From NCBI GenBank assembly GCA_029555925.1, contig JAKPQU010000130.1, positions 1 through 12,732 of the forward strand: a DNA stretch of 12,732 nt, given 5' to 3'. This DNA comes from Bacillota bacterium. Its GTDB lineage: Bacteria > Eremiobacterota > SpSt-956 > JAKJGF01. Positions 6,212 to 12,514 of the stretch are shown piece by piece; the first letter of the stretch is position 1; each line of letters begins with the position of its first letter. The position numbers were made by a program, and so were the translations under genes. The notes beneath the pieces were generated by a model. It saw only the letters and a program-made list of their open reading frames with translations. It was not told the origin of the DNA and ran no database searches.

Positions 6212-7276
6212 CTATATCATTCTACCCATGCCCATTCCCGGAACTGCCTGACCGGGGTTTACACCCTGCATACCTGGCATACCCATGCCTGGCATACCCA
6301 TTCCCTGCTGTATTCCCTGCTGCTGGCCCATCATATCTCCGCCTGCCTGCATGGCCATCTGTAATTTCTGTTTCAACTGAGGTGTCTGAGGCTGCCATCC
6401 CTGTCCCTGGGCAGACTGTAAATCTGTCTGTAACTGTTGTTTTGCCTGGGTAATATTGCCGCCGCCCATTCCTGTCATACCACCGCCTATACCGGGCATT
6501 CCCATACCGCCGCCCATACCGGGCATTCCCATGGCTCCTCCCATAGCTGGATTCATACCACCGCCGATAGCACCGACGCCCTGCATTCCTCCGACACCCT
6601 GCATACCCTGCATGCCCTGCATACCCTGCTGGCCCATCATACCGCCCATACCCGCTGCCTGAAGTACTCTATCGCAATCGGCATTTATAATCATATCCCA
6701 GTCCTGTTTGCCCTGGTTTGGATTCATCTGCCCTGCCTGAGGTCCGCCTGCTGCTCCTGCATCTTTGGCTTTATCTCCGCCGCCTTCACCTTTGCCGCCG
6801 CCGCCTTCGCCGCCGCCGCCGCCGCATTCTTTTGCTTTTTCTTCTTCTTTCGGCTTCATGGCATCCTGAATAGCTTTCAATATCTCATCAAGCTTGTCAT
6901 TGATTCCAGATGTATCACCTGTGCTTGCATTTGCTCCGCTTGCAGGTGTTCCGCTTGCAGGTGTTCCACTTGCAGGTGCTCCGCTTGCTGATGCGCCTGA
7001 TGTTTCACCAGGCTTTGTTTCTGAACCTTCTTTAAGTTCTTTTTTAGCATCGTCGGAAAGTTTTGATTCCTCACCCTTCTTGGCTTCTTTTCCTTCTTTT
7101 GTTTCTTTATTTTTCTCTGCTCCTTTAGTCTTTTCCGATTCTTTAGCTTTTTCTGCTCCTTTAGTCTTTTCCGCTCCTTTTGGTTTTTGAGACTTTGATG
7201 TCTGAGATTTTTTTGATGCTGATGATTTACTGGCTGATGATCGTGATGCTCCTTTGCTACTACCTATTTTCCCCAT
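6212..7276 (-). CDS. Unrecognised low-complexity protein, paralog 1
   Basis: I do not recognise this 354-residue protein, which is paralogous to 7551-8453. In order: a basic Ser/Lys/Ala start (MGKIGSSKGASRSSASKSS); a Lys/Glu-rich region with KGAEK repeats (31-90); PASG(T/A) tandem repeats (about 96-116); a helix-like block INDKLDEILKAIQDAMKPKE (125-144); a poly-Gly/Glu linker; a conserved block WDMIINADCDRVLQA (193-207) with the only invariant Cys; a Met-Gly-Gln region (208-273); a Gln-rich helical block QAKQQLQTDLQSAQGQGW (277-294); and a Gly-Met-Pro tail. There is no signal peptide or membrane helix. AAAGGAG lies ten bases before the ATG. A sigma-54 promoter lies ~85-100 bases upstream, and a shared terminator follows. 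It could be a scaffold, surface or condensate-forming protein, but nothing in the sequence decides this. Confidence 0.8.
   Translation of the reverse strand: MGKIGSSKGASRSSASKSSASKKSQTSKSQKPKGAEKTKGAEKAKESEKTKGAEKNKETKEGKEAKKGEESKLSDDAKKELKEGSETKPGETSGASASGAPASGTPASGTPASGANASTGDTSGINDKLDEILKAIQDAMKPKEEEKAKECGGGGGEGGGGKGEGGGDKAKDAGAAGGPQAGQMNPNQGKQDWDMIINADCDRVLQAAGMGGMMGQQGMQGMQGMQGVGGMQGVGAIGGGMNPAMGGAMGMPGMGGGMGMPGIGGGMTGMGGGNITQAKQQLQTDLQSAQGQGWQPQTPQLKQKLQMAMQAGGDMMGQQQGIQQGMGMPGMGMPGMQGVNPGQAVPGMGMGRMI
6938..6982. repeat. Tandem 15-bp repeats encoding PASG(T/A)
   Basis: Three successive 15-bp units (6938-6952, 6953-6967, 6968-6982; type GCTTGCAGGTGTTCC), with a partial fourth after them, lie in frame inside paralog 1. 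Copy-number change would alter protein length by five residues without shifting the frame. The array is absent from paralog 2, which has a TEP(G/S/K)-type linker there instead. Confidence 0.8.
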
Positions 7277-7360
7277 GTTATAACAGCTCCTTTCATATTT
7301 TTAATCACCTGTATTAACATATCAGGCAAATTAATTACGTTTTATTCTTAATATTTATAT

Positions 7361-7377
7361 AAGCAATATCTATGCCA
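7361..7377 (-). promoter_or_regulatory. Sigma-54 promoter of paralog 1
   Basis: Read on the minus strand, TGGCATAGATATTGCTT (7377-7361) matches the -24/-12 consensus TGGCAC-N5-TTGCW. GG is at 7376-7375 and GC at 7364-7363, with exactly ten bases between them. The expected start near 7351 gives a ~75-base leader before the ATG at 7276. The paralog at 8453 has the same motif in a conserved, gap-free context. Confidence 0.82.
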
Positions 7378-7465
7378 AAAGATAAATCAGAAAAATTTTT
7401 CATAGAAAAACCTTATTCTGTCGTATTTAAATATTATTTTATTATTGTTTTTCAAATAAAAAATC

Positions 7466-7501
7466 GTCGGCAAAATCGTCGAACGAGACAATTTTGCCGA
7501 C
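7466..7501 (-). terminator. Terminator of paralog 2, possibly also the enhancer region of paralog 1
   Basis: GTCGGCAAAATCGTC (7466-7480) pairs with GACAATTTTGCCGAC (7487-7501), 15 positions with one mismatch and a 6-base loop. On the minus strand it is followed by GATTTTTTATTTG, the usual terminator layout, about 50 bases after the stop of the 7551-8453 gene. It also lies about 100-140 bases upstream of the sigma-54 promoter at 7361-7377, and its inner GTCGAA (7478-7483) matches the dyad before paralog 2. Confidence 0.75.
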
Positions 7502-7550
7502 AGTCAGATAATAAGCTGCTTAACCTAAGCAATTAACATTTTTTAGCTCC

Positions 7551-8453
7551 TCAGCCACCACCTGTAGCTGGAACCGCTCCTCTAGCTGATAGTCCGCCTC
7601 CTGGCTGTACCCCACCCTGCTGGTTCATAGGTTGTCCGAGAGCATTTTCAATCTTCATCTTAACCTGAGGACTGCTCGGCTTCCATCCCTGACTCTGAGC
7701 TGATTTGAGGTCAGTCCGAAGCTGCTGTCTGGCTTGACCGACATCCATAACACCACCACCCATAGCGCCGCCTGGCATAGTCATTCCTCCACCTGCTCCG
7801 CCTGGTATGGCCACTCCTACGCCTGGCATAGTGTTGCCCATAGGATTCATGCCGCCAATGCTACCAATGCCACCCGGTGACTGCATTGCTCCGCCTCCGG
7901 CCTGTGCCTGAAATACTCTGTCACAATCGGCATTTATTATCATATCCCATTGCTGTTTTCCCTGGTCTCCTGCTTCTTTGGCTCCTCCTGCTTCTTTAGC
8001 TCCGCCGCCGCCTTCTCCGCCGCCGCCGCCTTCTCCGCCGGCTTCTTTTCCCTGTTCTGCTTCTTTCGGTTTCATGGCATCCTGAAGAGCTTTCAATATG
8101 TCATCCAGTTTATCATTAATTGCATTTGAGGCCTGACCTGTACTTGCCTGACCTGCGCTTGGCTCTGTCGGTTTTGGCTCTGTTTTGCCCGGTTCTGTTG
8201 GCTGTGGTGGTGTAAAGCCATATACTACCTGCATGCCTTCTTTGCCTTCTTTTTTAGCGTCTTCAGAAAGCTTTGCCTCATCATCTTTTTTCGTCTCTTT
8301 GCCTTCTTTTGTTTCTTTAGCTTTTCCTGCTTCTTTAGCCTTTTCCGCCCCTTTTGATTTTTGAGTTGTCTGAGGTTTCTTTGATGCCGATGTTTTTGAT
8401 GATTTGCTGGCTGATGATCGTGATGCTCCTTTGCTACCACCTATTTTGCCCAT
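7551..8453 (-). CDS. Unrecognised low-complexity protein, paralog 2
   Basis: This 300-residue protein of unknown function is the paralog of 6212-7276 in the same orientation. It keeps three blocks almost unchanged: the start MGKIGGSKGASRSSASKSS; INDKLDDILKALQDAMKPKE (112-131); and WDMIINADCDRVFQA (169-183). A fourth, QARQQLRTDLKSAQSQGW (240-257), is also conserved. Between them lie Lys/Glu-rich, Pro/Thr/Glu-rich, poly-Gly and Met-Gly linkers of different length and sequence from paralog 1. A short insert GMQVVYGFTPPQP (73-85) is unique to it. There is no signal peptide or membrane segment. The leader just before the ATG (ATGAAAGGAGCTGTTATAA) matches that of paralog 1 base for base. It has its own sigma-54 promoter and terminator, so the two genes are separate transcription units. 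Confidence 0.8.
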   Translation of the reverse strand: MGKIGGSKGASRSSASKSSKTSASKKPQTTQKSKGAEKAKEAGKAKETKEGKETKKDDEAKLSEDAKKEGKEGMQVVYGFTPPQPTEPGKTEPKPTEPSAGQASTGQASNAINDKLDDILKALQDAMKPKEAEQGKEAGGEGGGGGEGGGGAKEAGGAKEAGDQGKQQWDMIINADCDRVFQAQAGGGAMQSPGGIGSIGGMNPMGNTMPGVGVAIPGGAGGGMTMPGGAMGGGVMDVGQARQQLRTDLKSAQSQGWKPSSPQVKMKIENALGQPMNQQGGVQPGGGLSARGAVPATGGG

Positions 8454-8501
8454 ATTATAACAGCTCCTTTCATATATTTACTGAAATAAACATAAATAAA
8501 C

Positions 8502-8527
8502 TTTCTCGTGATGCGTCACAGGAGAAA
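8502..8527. repeat. Hairpin with a TGATGCG heptad in the paralog 2 leader
   Basis: TTTCTC/GAGAAA and GTGA/TCAC arms enclose a TGCG loop, with a 2-base bulge. The hairpin sits in a leader ~70 bases longer than that of paralog 1, so it probably arrived as a small palindromic insertion. It carries the TGATGCG unit seen in other hairpins of the window. Transcribed into the 5' leader, it might affect mRNA stability. Confidence 0.5.
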
Positions 8528-8610
8528 TTAATATATAATATGCTTATGTTCAATTCAGTAACTGTCTGTAATGATTTACCTGGCACATTAACTGTTTCAT
8601 ATTTATAAAG

Positions 8611-8625
8611 GCAATATTTATGCCA
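8611..8625 (-). promoter_or_regulatory. Sigma-54 promoter of paralog 2
   Basis: On the minus strand TGGCATAAATATTGC (8625-8611) has GG at 8624-8623 and GC at 8612-8611 with exactly ten bases between, the -24/-12 sigma-54 arrangement. From the -12 element to a common TTTAAATATT block 63 bases upstream, the sequence aligns with the paralog 1 promoter without gaps. The expected start near 8599 gives a ~145-base leader. Confidence 0.82.
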
Positions 8626-8709
8626 AAGGATAGAGCATAAAATTTTTTTATAGAAACACCTTGCGTGGCCTTGTTTAAATATTAAGGATTTTTTTTAAAG
8701 AAAAAAGAT

Positions 8710-8729
8710 ATTCGACCATTTTGTCGAAT
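8710..8729. promoter_or_regulatory. Candidate enhancer (UAS) dyad for the NtrC-type regulator
   Basis: ATTCGAC-N6-GTCGAAT is a perfect 7-bp-arm palindrome, about 100-118 bases upstream of the -12 element of the paralog 2 sigma-54 promoter. NtrC-family activators usually bind such dyads at about this distance. A GTCGAA with a nearby CGTCGG lies at the corresponding place before paralog 1 (7466-7483). Assignment to the regulator at 10994-12355 is inference. Confidence 0.5.
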
Positions 8730-8735
8730 TAATTG

Positions 8736-8897
8736 TTATAGTCAATTTCATAACAATTCATAATTATAGTTAGTTTCATACCTATCCATAAATAATGACC
8801 TCGTAATGCGTGACGCGTAATGCGTGATGCGCAGGGATTAAACCCGTCACGCGTCACGACGACTTAAATGCTAATAAGTTATGAAATACACTATAAT
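8736..8897. repeat. Small inverted-repeat element B with heptad repeats (MITE-like)
   Basis: TTATAGTCAATTTCATAAC at the left end matches the reverse complement of GTTATGAAATACACTATAA at the right end, with two mismatches. The left end is partly duplicated in tandem (8763-8793, TTATAGTTAGTTTCATACC). The core holds four 7-base units at 8804-8831 (TAATGCG, TGACGCG, TAATGCG, TGATGCG) and an inverted counterpart at 8845-8858, giving a 9-bp stem (CGTGACGCG 8809-8817 / CGCGTCACG 8850-8858). It has the same end sequence as element A at 5250-5391 but an unrelated core. Confidence 0.65.
8892..8897 (+). promoter_or_regulatory. Candidate -10 box of the kinase-regulator operon
   Basis: A perfect TATAAT lies 22 bases before the kinase ATG, inside the right terminal repeat of element B. 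The -35 position (TGCTAA at 17-base spacing) is weak. If it is used, the repeat element supplies the promoter. Confidence 0.3.
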
Positions 8898-8919
8898 GAG
8901 TAAGTAGTGAAGAAAATTT

Positions 8920-10953
8920 ATGATAAATATTCAACAGAAATATTTTTTATTATTATTCAGTAATGTACTCTTTCCTTTAATTAATTTCCTTTTAATATAT
9001 CTGATTTTAAAGATATCACTTTTATCATGGTCAGAAGTCCTGTTTCTTCTATTTTCCGTAACAGTTATGAGCATAATAAGTACGGCGCTGATAAGACCTT
9101 CCTTAATACATGAAAGTAAAGATAATGACAGATTACTCTACAGACTCCCTCTTATAAATACCCTGATGGTTACCGGTTTAAGTGTCTTATTTTTTATATT
9201 TCACACAGTCGTCAGCCATTCTGATACAGAGGGATTAATCATTTCCTCTGTACGATTATTGAATACCTTTATGTCTATGATAATATTTACGTATTTTTTG
9301 ACCTATGATATTACTCTGTTTTTAAAAGAAAAAATACTTATAAAACATAATTCTTTTCCTGCCATAATAAAAATACGGTCATCAGGATTATGGAAAAGAA
9401 TTGCCTTTATACTGATACTGATCTTCTTCATTCCTTCGATAAACCTTCTTACTTCTGCTCATATAAGACTATCTGCAGGTACAGAAGATATTAATAAAAT
9501 AAAAGATTCTCTCATTTCTATGAATCATGATTTAATAATAAATATCATCACTATGTCTGTACTGTTGATACCACTTATTATACTGTTCAGCAGAAGTATA
9601 ACAGAACCTATAAAAAGACTTATAAACAGTATGAACAAAATCAAAGAAGGAGATTTTGAAACAATGGTTCCTGTTATGTCCTGTGATGAAATAGGTATGA
9701 TGTCACAGGGGTTAAATCAAATGATTGCAAGCCTCTTCAGCTACAGTACACTGCTGCGGCAGAGAATAAACAGGCTTACATTACTGTTTAATGTGAGCCA
9801 GGCAATAAATCATATTGAAGAAACAGATAAATTACTGGGTTTTATACTGGACTCATTGCTTACTGCCATGAATTCCGAAAAAGCATCTGTTATGCTTGTA
9901 GATAAAAACAGAGGTAAACTATATGTGAAAACATATAGAGGAAACTACAGGAGTGAAAGTGATTTTGACTTTTCTCTGGGAGAAGGTATTGCAGGAACAG
10001 TGGCAAAAACAGGTGAAATAATTGTTGCCAATAATGGCTACAGAGATCCGAGATTCTTAATTCGTGAACATGTAAAAAAGGATTATGAAATAAGAAATTT
10101 AATATGTACTCCTATGATTATTAAAGACAAGATAATAGGTGTTGTAAACCTGTGTAACAAGCAGCATGAACTTGGCTATGATAATGATGACATAGATTTA
10201 TTGAGTACAGTTTCTGCCCAGATTGCAGGTATTATAGAGAGAAACCGCCTCAGAGAAATAGAACTGGAACATATGAAAAAGGAAAAGTATTTATATATAG
10301 GTCGTGTAGCAGCAGGAGTGGCACATGAAATAAAAAATCCTTTGAATGCCATAGGAATGATTGTACAGAGATTTAAAAGAGAATTTAAAGTAACGGAAGA
10401 CGAAGAAGAATATATATCATTGCTGGAAATTGTCATAAGTGAAGTGTCAAGAGTCAACAGCATAGTGGAAAGGTTTCTTAAATTTGCCAGACCACAGGAA
10501 CTTAACCTGTCAAATATTGAGCTTTCCGGCCTGCTAAAAGAAATTATAAAACTCCTTACACCTCAGATCCGGGAGAAAGGATTAACAGTAAAAGAACATT
10601 TAACAGAGAACCTGTACTGTAATATTGATGCCGATCAAATCAAACAATCGGTAATAAACATTATATTGAACGGCATAGAAGCAACAGAGAAAGGTTATAT
10701 AGAGATATCTTCTGAGAAAAAAGAAAACAGAATCTATATAAAAATTAAAGATACAGGATGCGGTATTTCTGAAGAAAATAAAAATAAGATTTTCGAATTA
10801 TATTTTACAACCAGGCCGGAAGGCAACGGACTCGGCCTATGTGTTGCCCAGAAGATCATAGAACAGCATAGAGGCATTATAGAATTAAACAGCATTCCGG
10901 AGAAAGGAACGGAATGTATAATAATTCTTCCTGTAGATAATACAGAGCTATAA
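8920..10953 (+). CDS. Membrane sensor histidine kinase (6 TM, HAMP, GAF, HisKA, HATPase)
   Basis: This 677-residue kinase should autophosphorylate on a His and pass the phosphate to the regulator encoded next. Four hydrophobic segments lie at about 8-30, 38-58, 79-98 and 107-128. Two more (160-180 and 205-225) flank a short ~25-residue outer loop. Then come HAMP (about 226-278), GAF (about 303-437), and HisKA with the H-box VAHEIKNPLNAI (phosphoacceptor His469). The ATPase domain has the N-box (Asn584, INIILNGIEAT), the G1 box DTGCGIS (611-617) and the G2 box GNGLGL (635-640). All catalytic residues are present. With no large extracytoplasmic domain, the signal is likely sensed in the membrane or by the GAF domain. 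The ATG at 8920 has only a weak ribosome site. A 40-base gap precedes the regulator gene. Confidence 0.93.
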   Translation: MINIQQKYFLLLFSNVLFPLINFLLIYLILKISLLSWSEVLFLLFSVTVMSIISTALIRPSLIHESKDNDRLLYRLPLINTLMVTGLSVLFFIFHTVVSHSDTEGLIISSVRLLNTFMSMIIFTYFLTYDITLFLKEKILIKHNSFPAIIKIRSSGLWKRIAFILILIFFIPSINLLTSAHIRLSAGTEDINKIKDSLISMNHDLIINIITMSVLLIPLIILFSRSITEPIKRLINSMNKIKEGDFETMVPVMSCDEIGMMSQGLNQMIASLFSYSTLLRQRINRLTLLFNVSQAINHIEETDKLLGFILDSLLTAMNSEKASVMLVDKNRGKLYVKTYRGNYRSESDFDFSLGEGIAGTVAKTGEIIVANNGYRDPRFLIREHVKKDYEIRNLICTPMIIKDKIIGVVNLCNKQHELGYDNDDIDLLSTVSAQIAGIIERNRLREIELEHMKKEKYLYIGRVAAGVAHEIKNPLNAIGMIVQRFKREFKVTEDEEEYISLLEIVISEVSRVNSIVERFLKFARPQELNLSNIELSGLLKEIIKLLTPQIREKGLTVKEHLTENLYCNIDADQIKQSVINIILNGIEATEKGYIEISSEKKENRIYIKIKDTGCGISEENKNKIFELYFTTRPEGNGLGLCVAQKIIEQHRGIIELNSIPEKGTECIIILPVDNTEL

Positions 10954-10960
10954 AACCGGC

Positions 10961-10997
10961 GGAGGTGACAGTGATTATAAAAGCACGGAACATATGA
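10961..10997 (+). promoter_or_regulatory. Strong Shine-Dalgarno plus 8-codon leader ORF coupled to the response regulator
   Basis: GGAGGTGA (10961-10968), a full anti-SD complement, sits five bases before a GTG (10971). That GTG opens an 8-codon ORF (MIIKARNI) ending in TGA at 10995-10997. Its stop overlaps the regulator's ATG at 10994 (ATGA). The regulator's own ATG has only a weak GGA nearby, and no in-frame start lies close to the strong site. Translation of the regulator is therefore probably coupled to this mini-ORF. Confidence 0.5.
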
Positions 10998-12355
10998 AAG
11001 AATTTATTCTTGTAATAGACGATGAAAAGGCTCAGAGAGAAATCCTTACAGGTTTTTTAAAAAAACTGGGTTATAAAGTAGAGAAAGCCGCCTGCGGGAA
11101 AGAAGGACTTCAGATAGTAGCAAATAACCCAGTAGAACTGGTTCTGACAGATTTCAAAATGCCTGATATGGACGGTATAACTGTACTTCAGGAGATAAAA
11201 AAACTTAATCCTGAAATAGGTGTCATTATAATTACAGCCTTCGGAACAATTGAAAAATCTGTGGATGCAATGAGAAAAGGAGCTGAAGATTATCTCATAA
11301 AACCAATCAATCTGGACGAACTTGAACTGGTTATAAAAAGAGCCTTTGAGAGAAAATCTCTTATATCGGAAAATCTGCAGCTGAAAAAAGAAATTTCCGA
11401 AAAATATAATTTTTCCCATATAGTTTATAAAAGTAAGGTTATGGAAGAAGTCATGAATATGGCAGCAAGGGTGGCACAATCGAAGGCTTCCGTTTTAATA
11501 AGGGGAGAAAGCGGCACAGGTAAAGAATTGATAGCAAGAACCATTCATTATGGAAGCCCGAGGAAAGACAGACCTCTTATTATAGTTAACTGCGGAGTGC
11601 TTAATGAAAATCTCCTCATAAGCACATTGTTTGGCCATGAAAAAGGTTCCTTTACAGGAGCCATAAAACAGGCGAGAGGAAAATTCGAACTGGCCCATAA
11701 AGGTTCCATATTTATAGATGAAGTGGGAGATCTCCCTCTTACGGCACAGGTACAGCTTCTCAGGGTTCTCCAGGAAGGTACCTTTGAAAGACTCGGAGGA
11801 GAAGTGCCCGTCGAGGTGGATGTAAGGGTAATAGCCGCCACTCATCGTCCTATGGAAGAAATGATTGAAGCAGAAACCTTCAGGGAAGATCTTTTTTACA
11901 GACTGAATGTTATTACCATCAATATACCTCCGCTCAGGAAAAGGAAAGAAGATATACCGGCTCTATTAAATTATTATCTGAACCTGTACGGAGAAGAAAA
12001 CGGAAAATGTTTAAATGGTTTTTCAAAAGAAGCTTTTGATTTTCTCATGAAATATGATTATCCGGGAAATGTAAGGGAACTCAAGAACATAGTAGAAAGA
12101 GCTGTCATACTATCAAGGGGTGAAATGATTACAAGCGACGATCTGACGGAACATATAAAAAGAAAAGAAAAAAAGAAAACCAGTATTTCAAACGGTTCAT
12201 TACAGCAACAGGTAGAAAGCCTGGAAAAAAATCTTATAGAAGAAGCACTTTTACTTACGGAAGGAATACAGACGAAAGCAGCAAATCTGCTCGGTATATC
12301 GGAAAGAAATCTCAGATATAAAATGCAAAAATTAGGATTAAAAGGAAAAGACTGA
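10994..12355 (+). CDS. NtrC-family sigma-54-dependent response regulator
   Basis: This 453-residue regulator has three complete domains. The receiver (1-120) has the acidic pair Asp9/Asp10, phosphoacceptor Asp53 (LTDFKMPDMDG), Thr81 and Lys103. The sigma-54 AAA+ domain (about 140-375) has Walker A GESGTGKE (171-178), the sigma-54 contact loop GSFTGA (218-223; Ser in place of the first Ala of GAFTGA), Walker B SIFIDE (238-243) and the sensor II region PGNVREL (357-363). The Fis-type helix-turn-helix is at about 412-450 (KAANLLGISERNLRYKMQKLGL). Phosphorylated, it should form a ring on upstream enhancers and remodel sigma-54 polymerase. The sigma-54 promoters at 7361-7377 and 8611-8625 are the obvious local targets. 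It is co-oriented with the kinase, in the same operon. Confidence 0.95.
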   Translation: MKEFILVIDDEKAQREILTGFLKKLGYKVEKAACGKEGLQIVANNPVELVLTDFKMPDMDGITVLQEIKKLNPEIGVIIITAFGTIEKSVDAMRKGAEDYLIKPINLDELELVIKRAFERKSLISENLQLKKEISEKYNFSHIVYKSKVMEEVMNMAARVAQSKASVLIRGESGTGKELIARTIHYGSPRKDRPLIIVNCGVLNENLLISTLFGHEKGSFTGAIKQARGKFELAHKGSIFIDEVGDLPLTAQVQLLRVLQEGTFERLGGEVPVEVDVRVIAATHRPMEEMIEAETFREDLFYRLNVITINIPPLRKRKEDIPALLNYYLNLYGEENGKCLNGFSKEAFDFLMKYDYPGNVRELKNIVERAVILSRGEMITSDDLTEHIKRKEKKKTSISNGSLQQQVESLEKNLIEEALLLTEGIQTKAANLLGISERNLRYKMQKLGLKGKD

Positions 12356-12388
12356 ATTACTGTGGTGAACATAAATAATACATATTTG

Positions 12389-12410
12389 CTCCCGTGGCGC
12401 GTAACGGGAG
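12389..12410 (+). terminator. Hairpin after the regulator gene (possible terminator)
   Basis: CTCCCGT (12389-12395) pairs over 7 bp with ACGGGAG (12404-12410) around GGCGCGTA. It lies 34 bases after the stop codon, as a terminator would, but the following TAAGATTTTA is only weakly T-rich. The loop and right arm contain the heptad-like TGGCGCG-TAACGGG. Confidence 0.5.
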
Positions 12411-12514
12411 TAAGATTTTATTACATACTTATGCTCATTAACACTGGCTCTGAGAGTGTTACTGACAATGATGGCAACACCCTTATCTTATAGTATTTAG
12501 CTTTAGACATAGTA

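Noticed and set aside
6437..6991. Long + strand open frames across the paralog 1 gene
   Set aside because: They are antisense readings of the GGC/ATG-rich repeats, giving His/Thr/Ser/Ala- or Pro/Ile-rich nonsense, with no ribosome site. The minus-strand frame has the paralog, the Shine-Dalgarno and the promoter.
8580..8595. Possible + strand sigma-54 motif TGGCACATTAACTGT
   Set aside because: The -24 half is perfect, but the -12 half reads GT instead of GC, and the first gene downstream on that strand is over 300 bases away.
8804..8858. CRISPR array
   Set aside because: The repeat unit is only seven bases, with no spacers of constant length and no cas genes.
12411..12510. Short frames suggesting a gene remnant (a 20-codon + strand ORF, and a minus-strand frame reading GVAIIVSNTLRASVNEHK)
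   Set aside because: Both are too short, lack ribosome sites, and I cannot relate them to a known family; chance is the simpler explanation.
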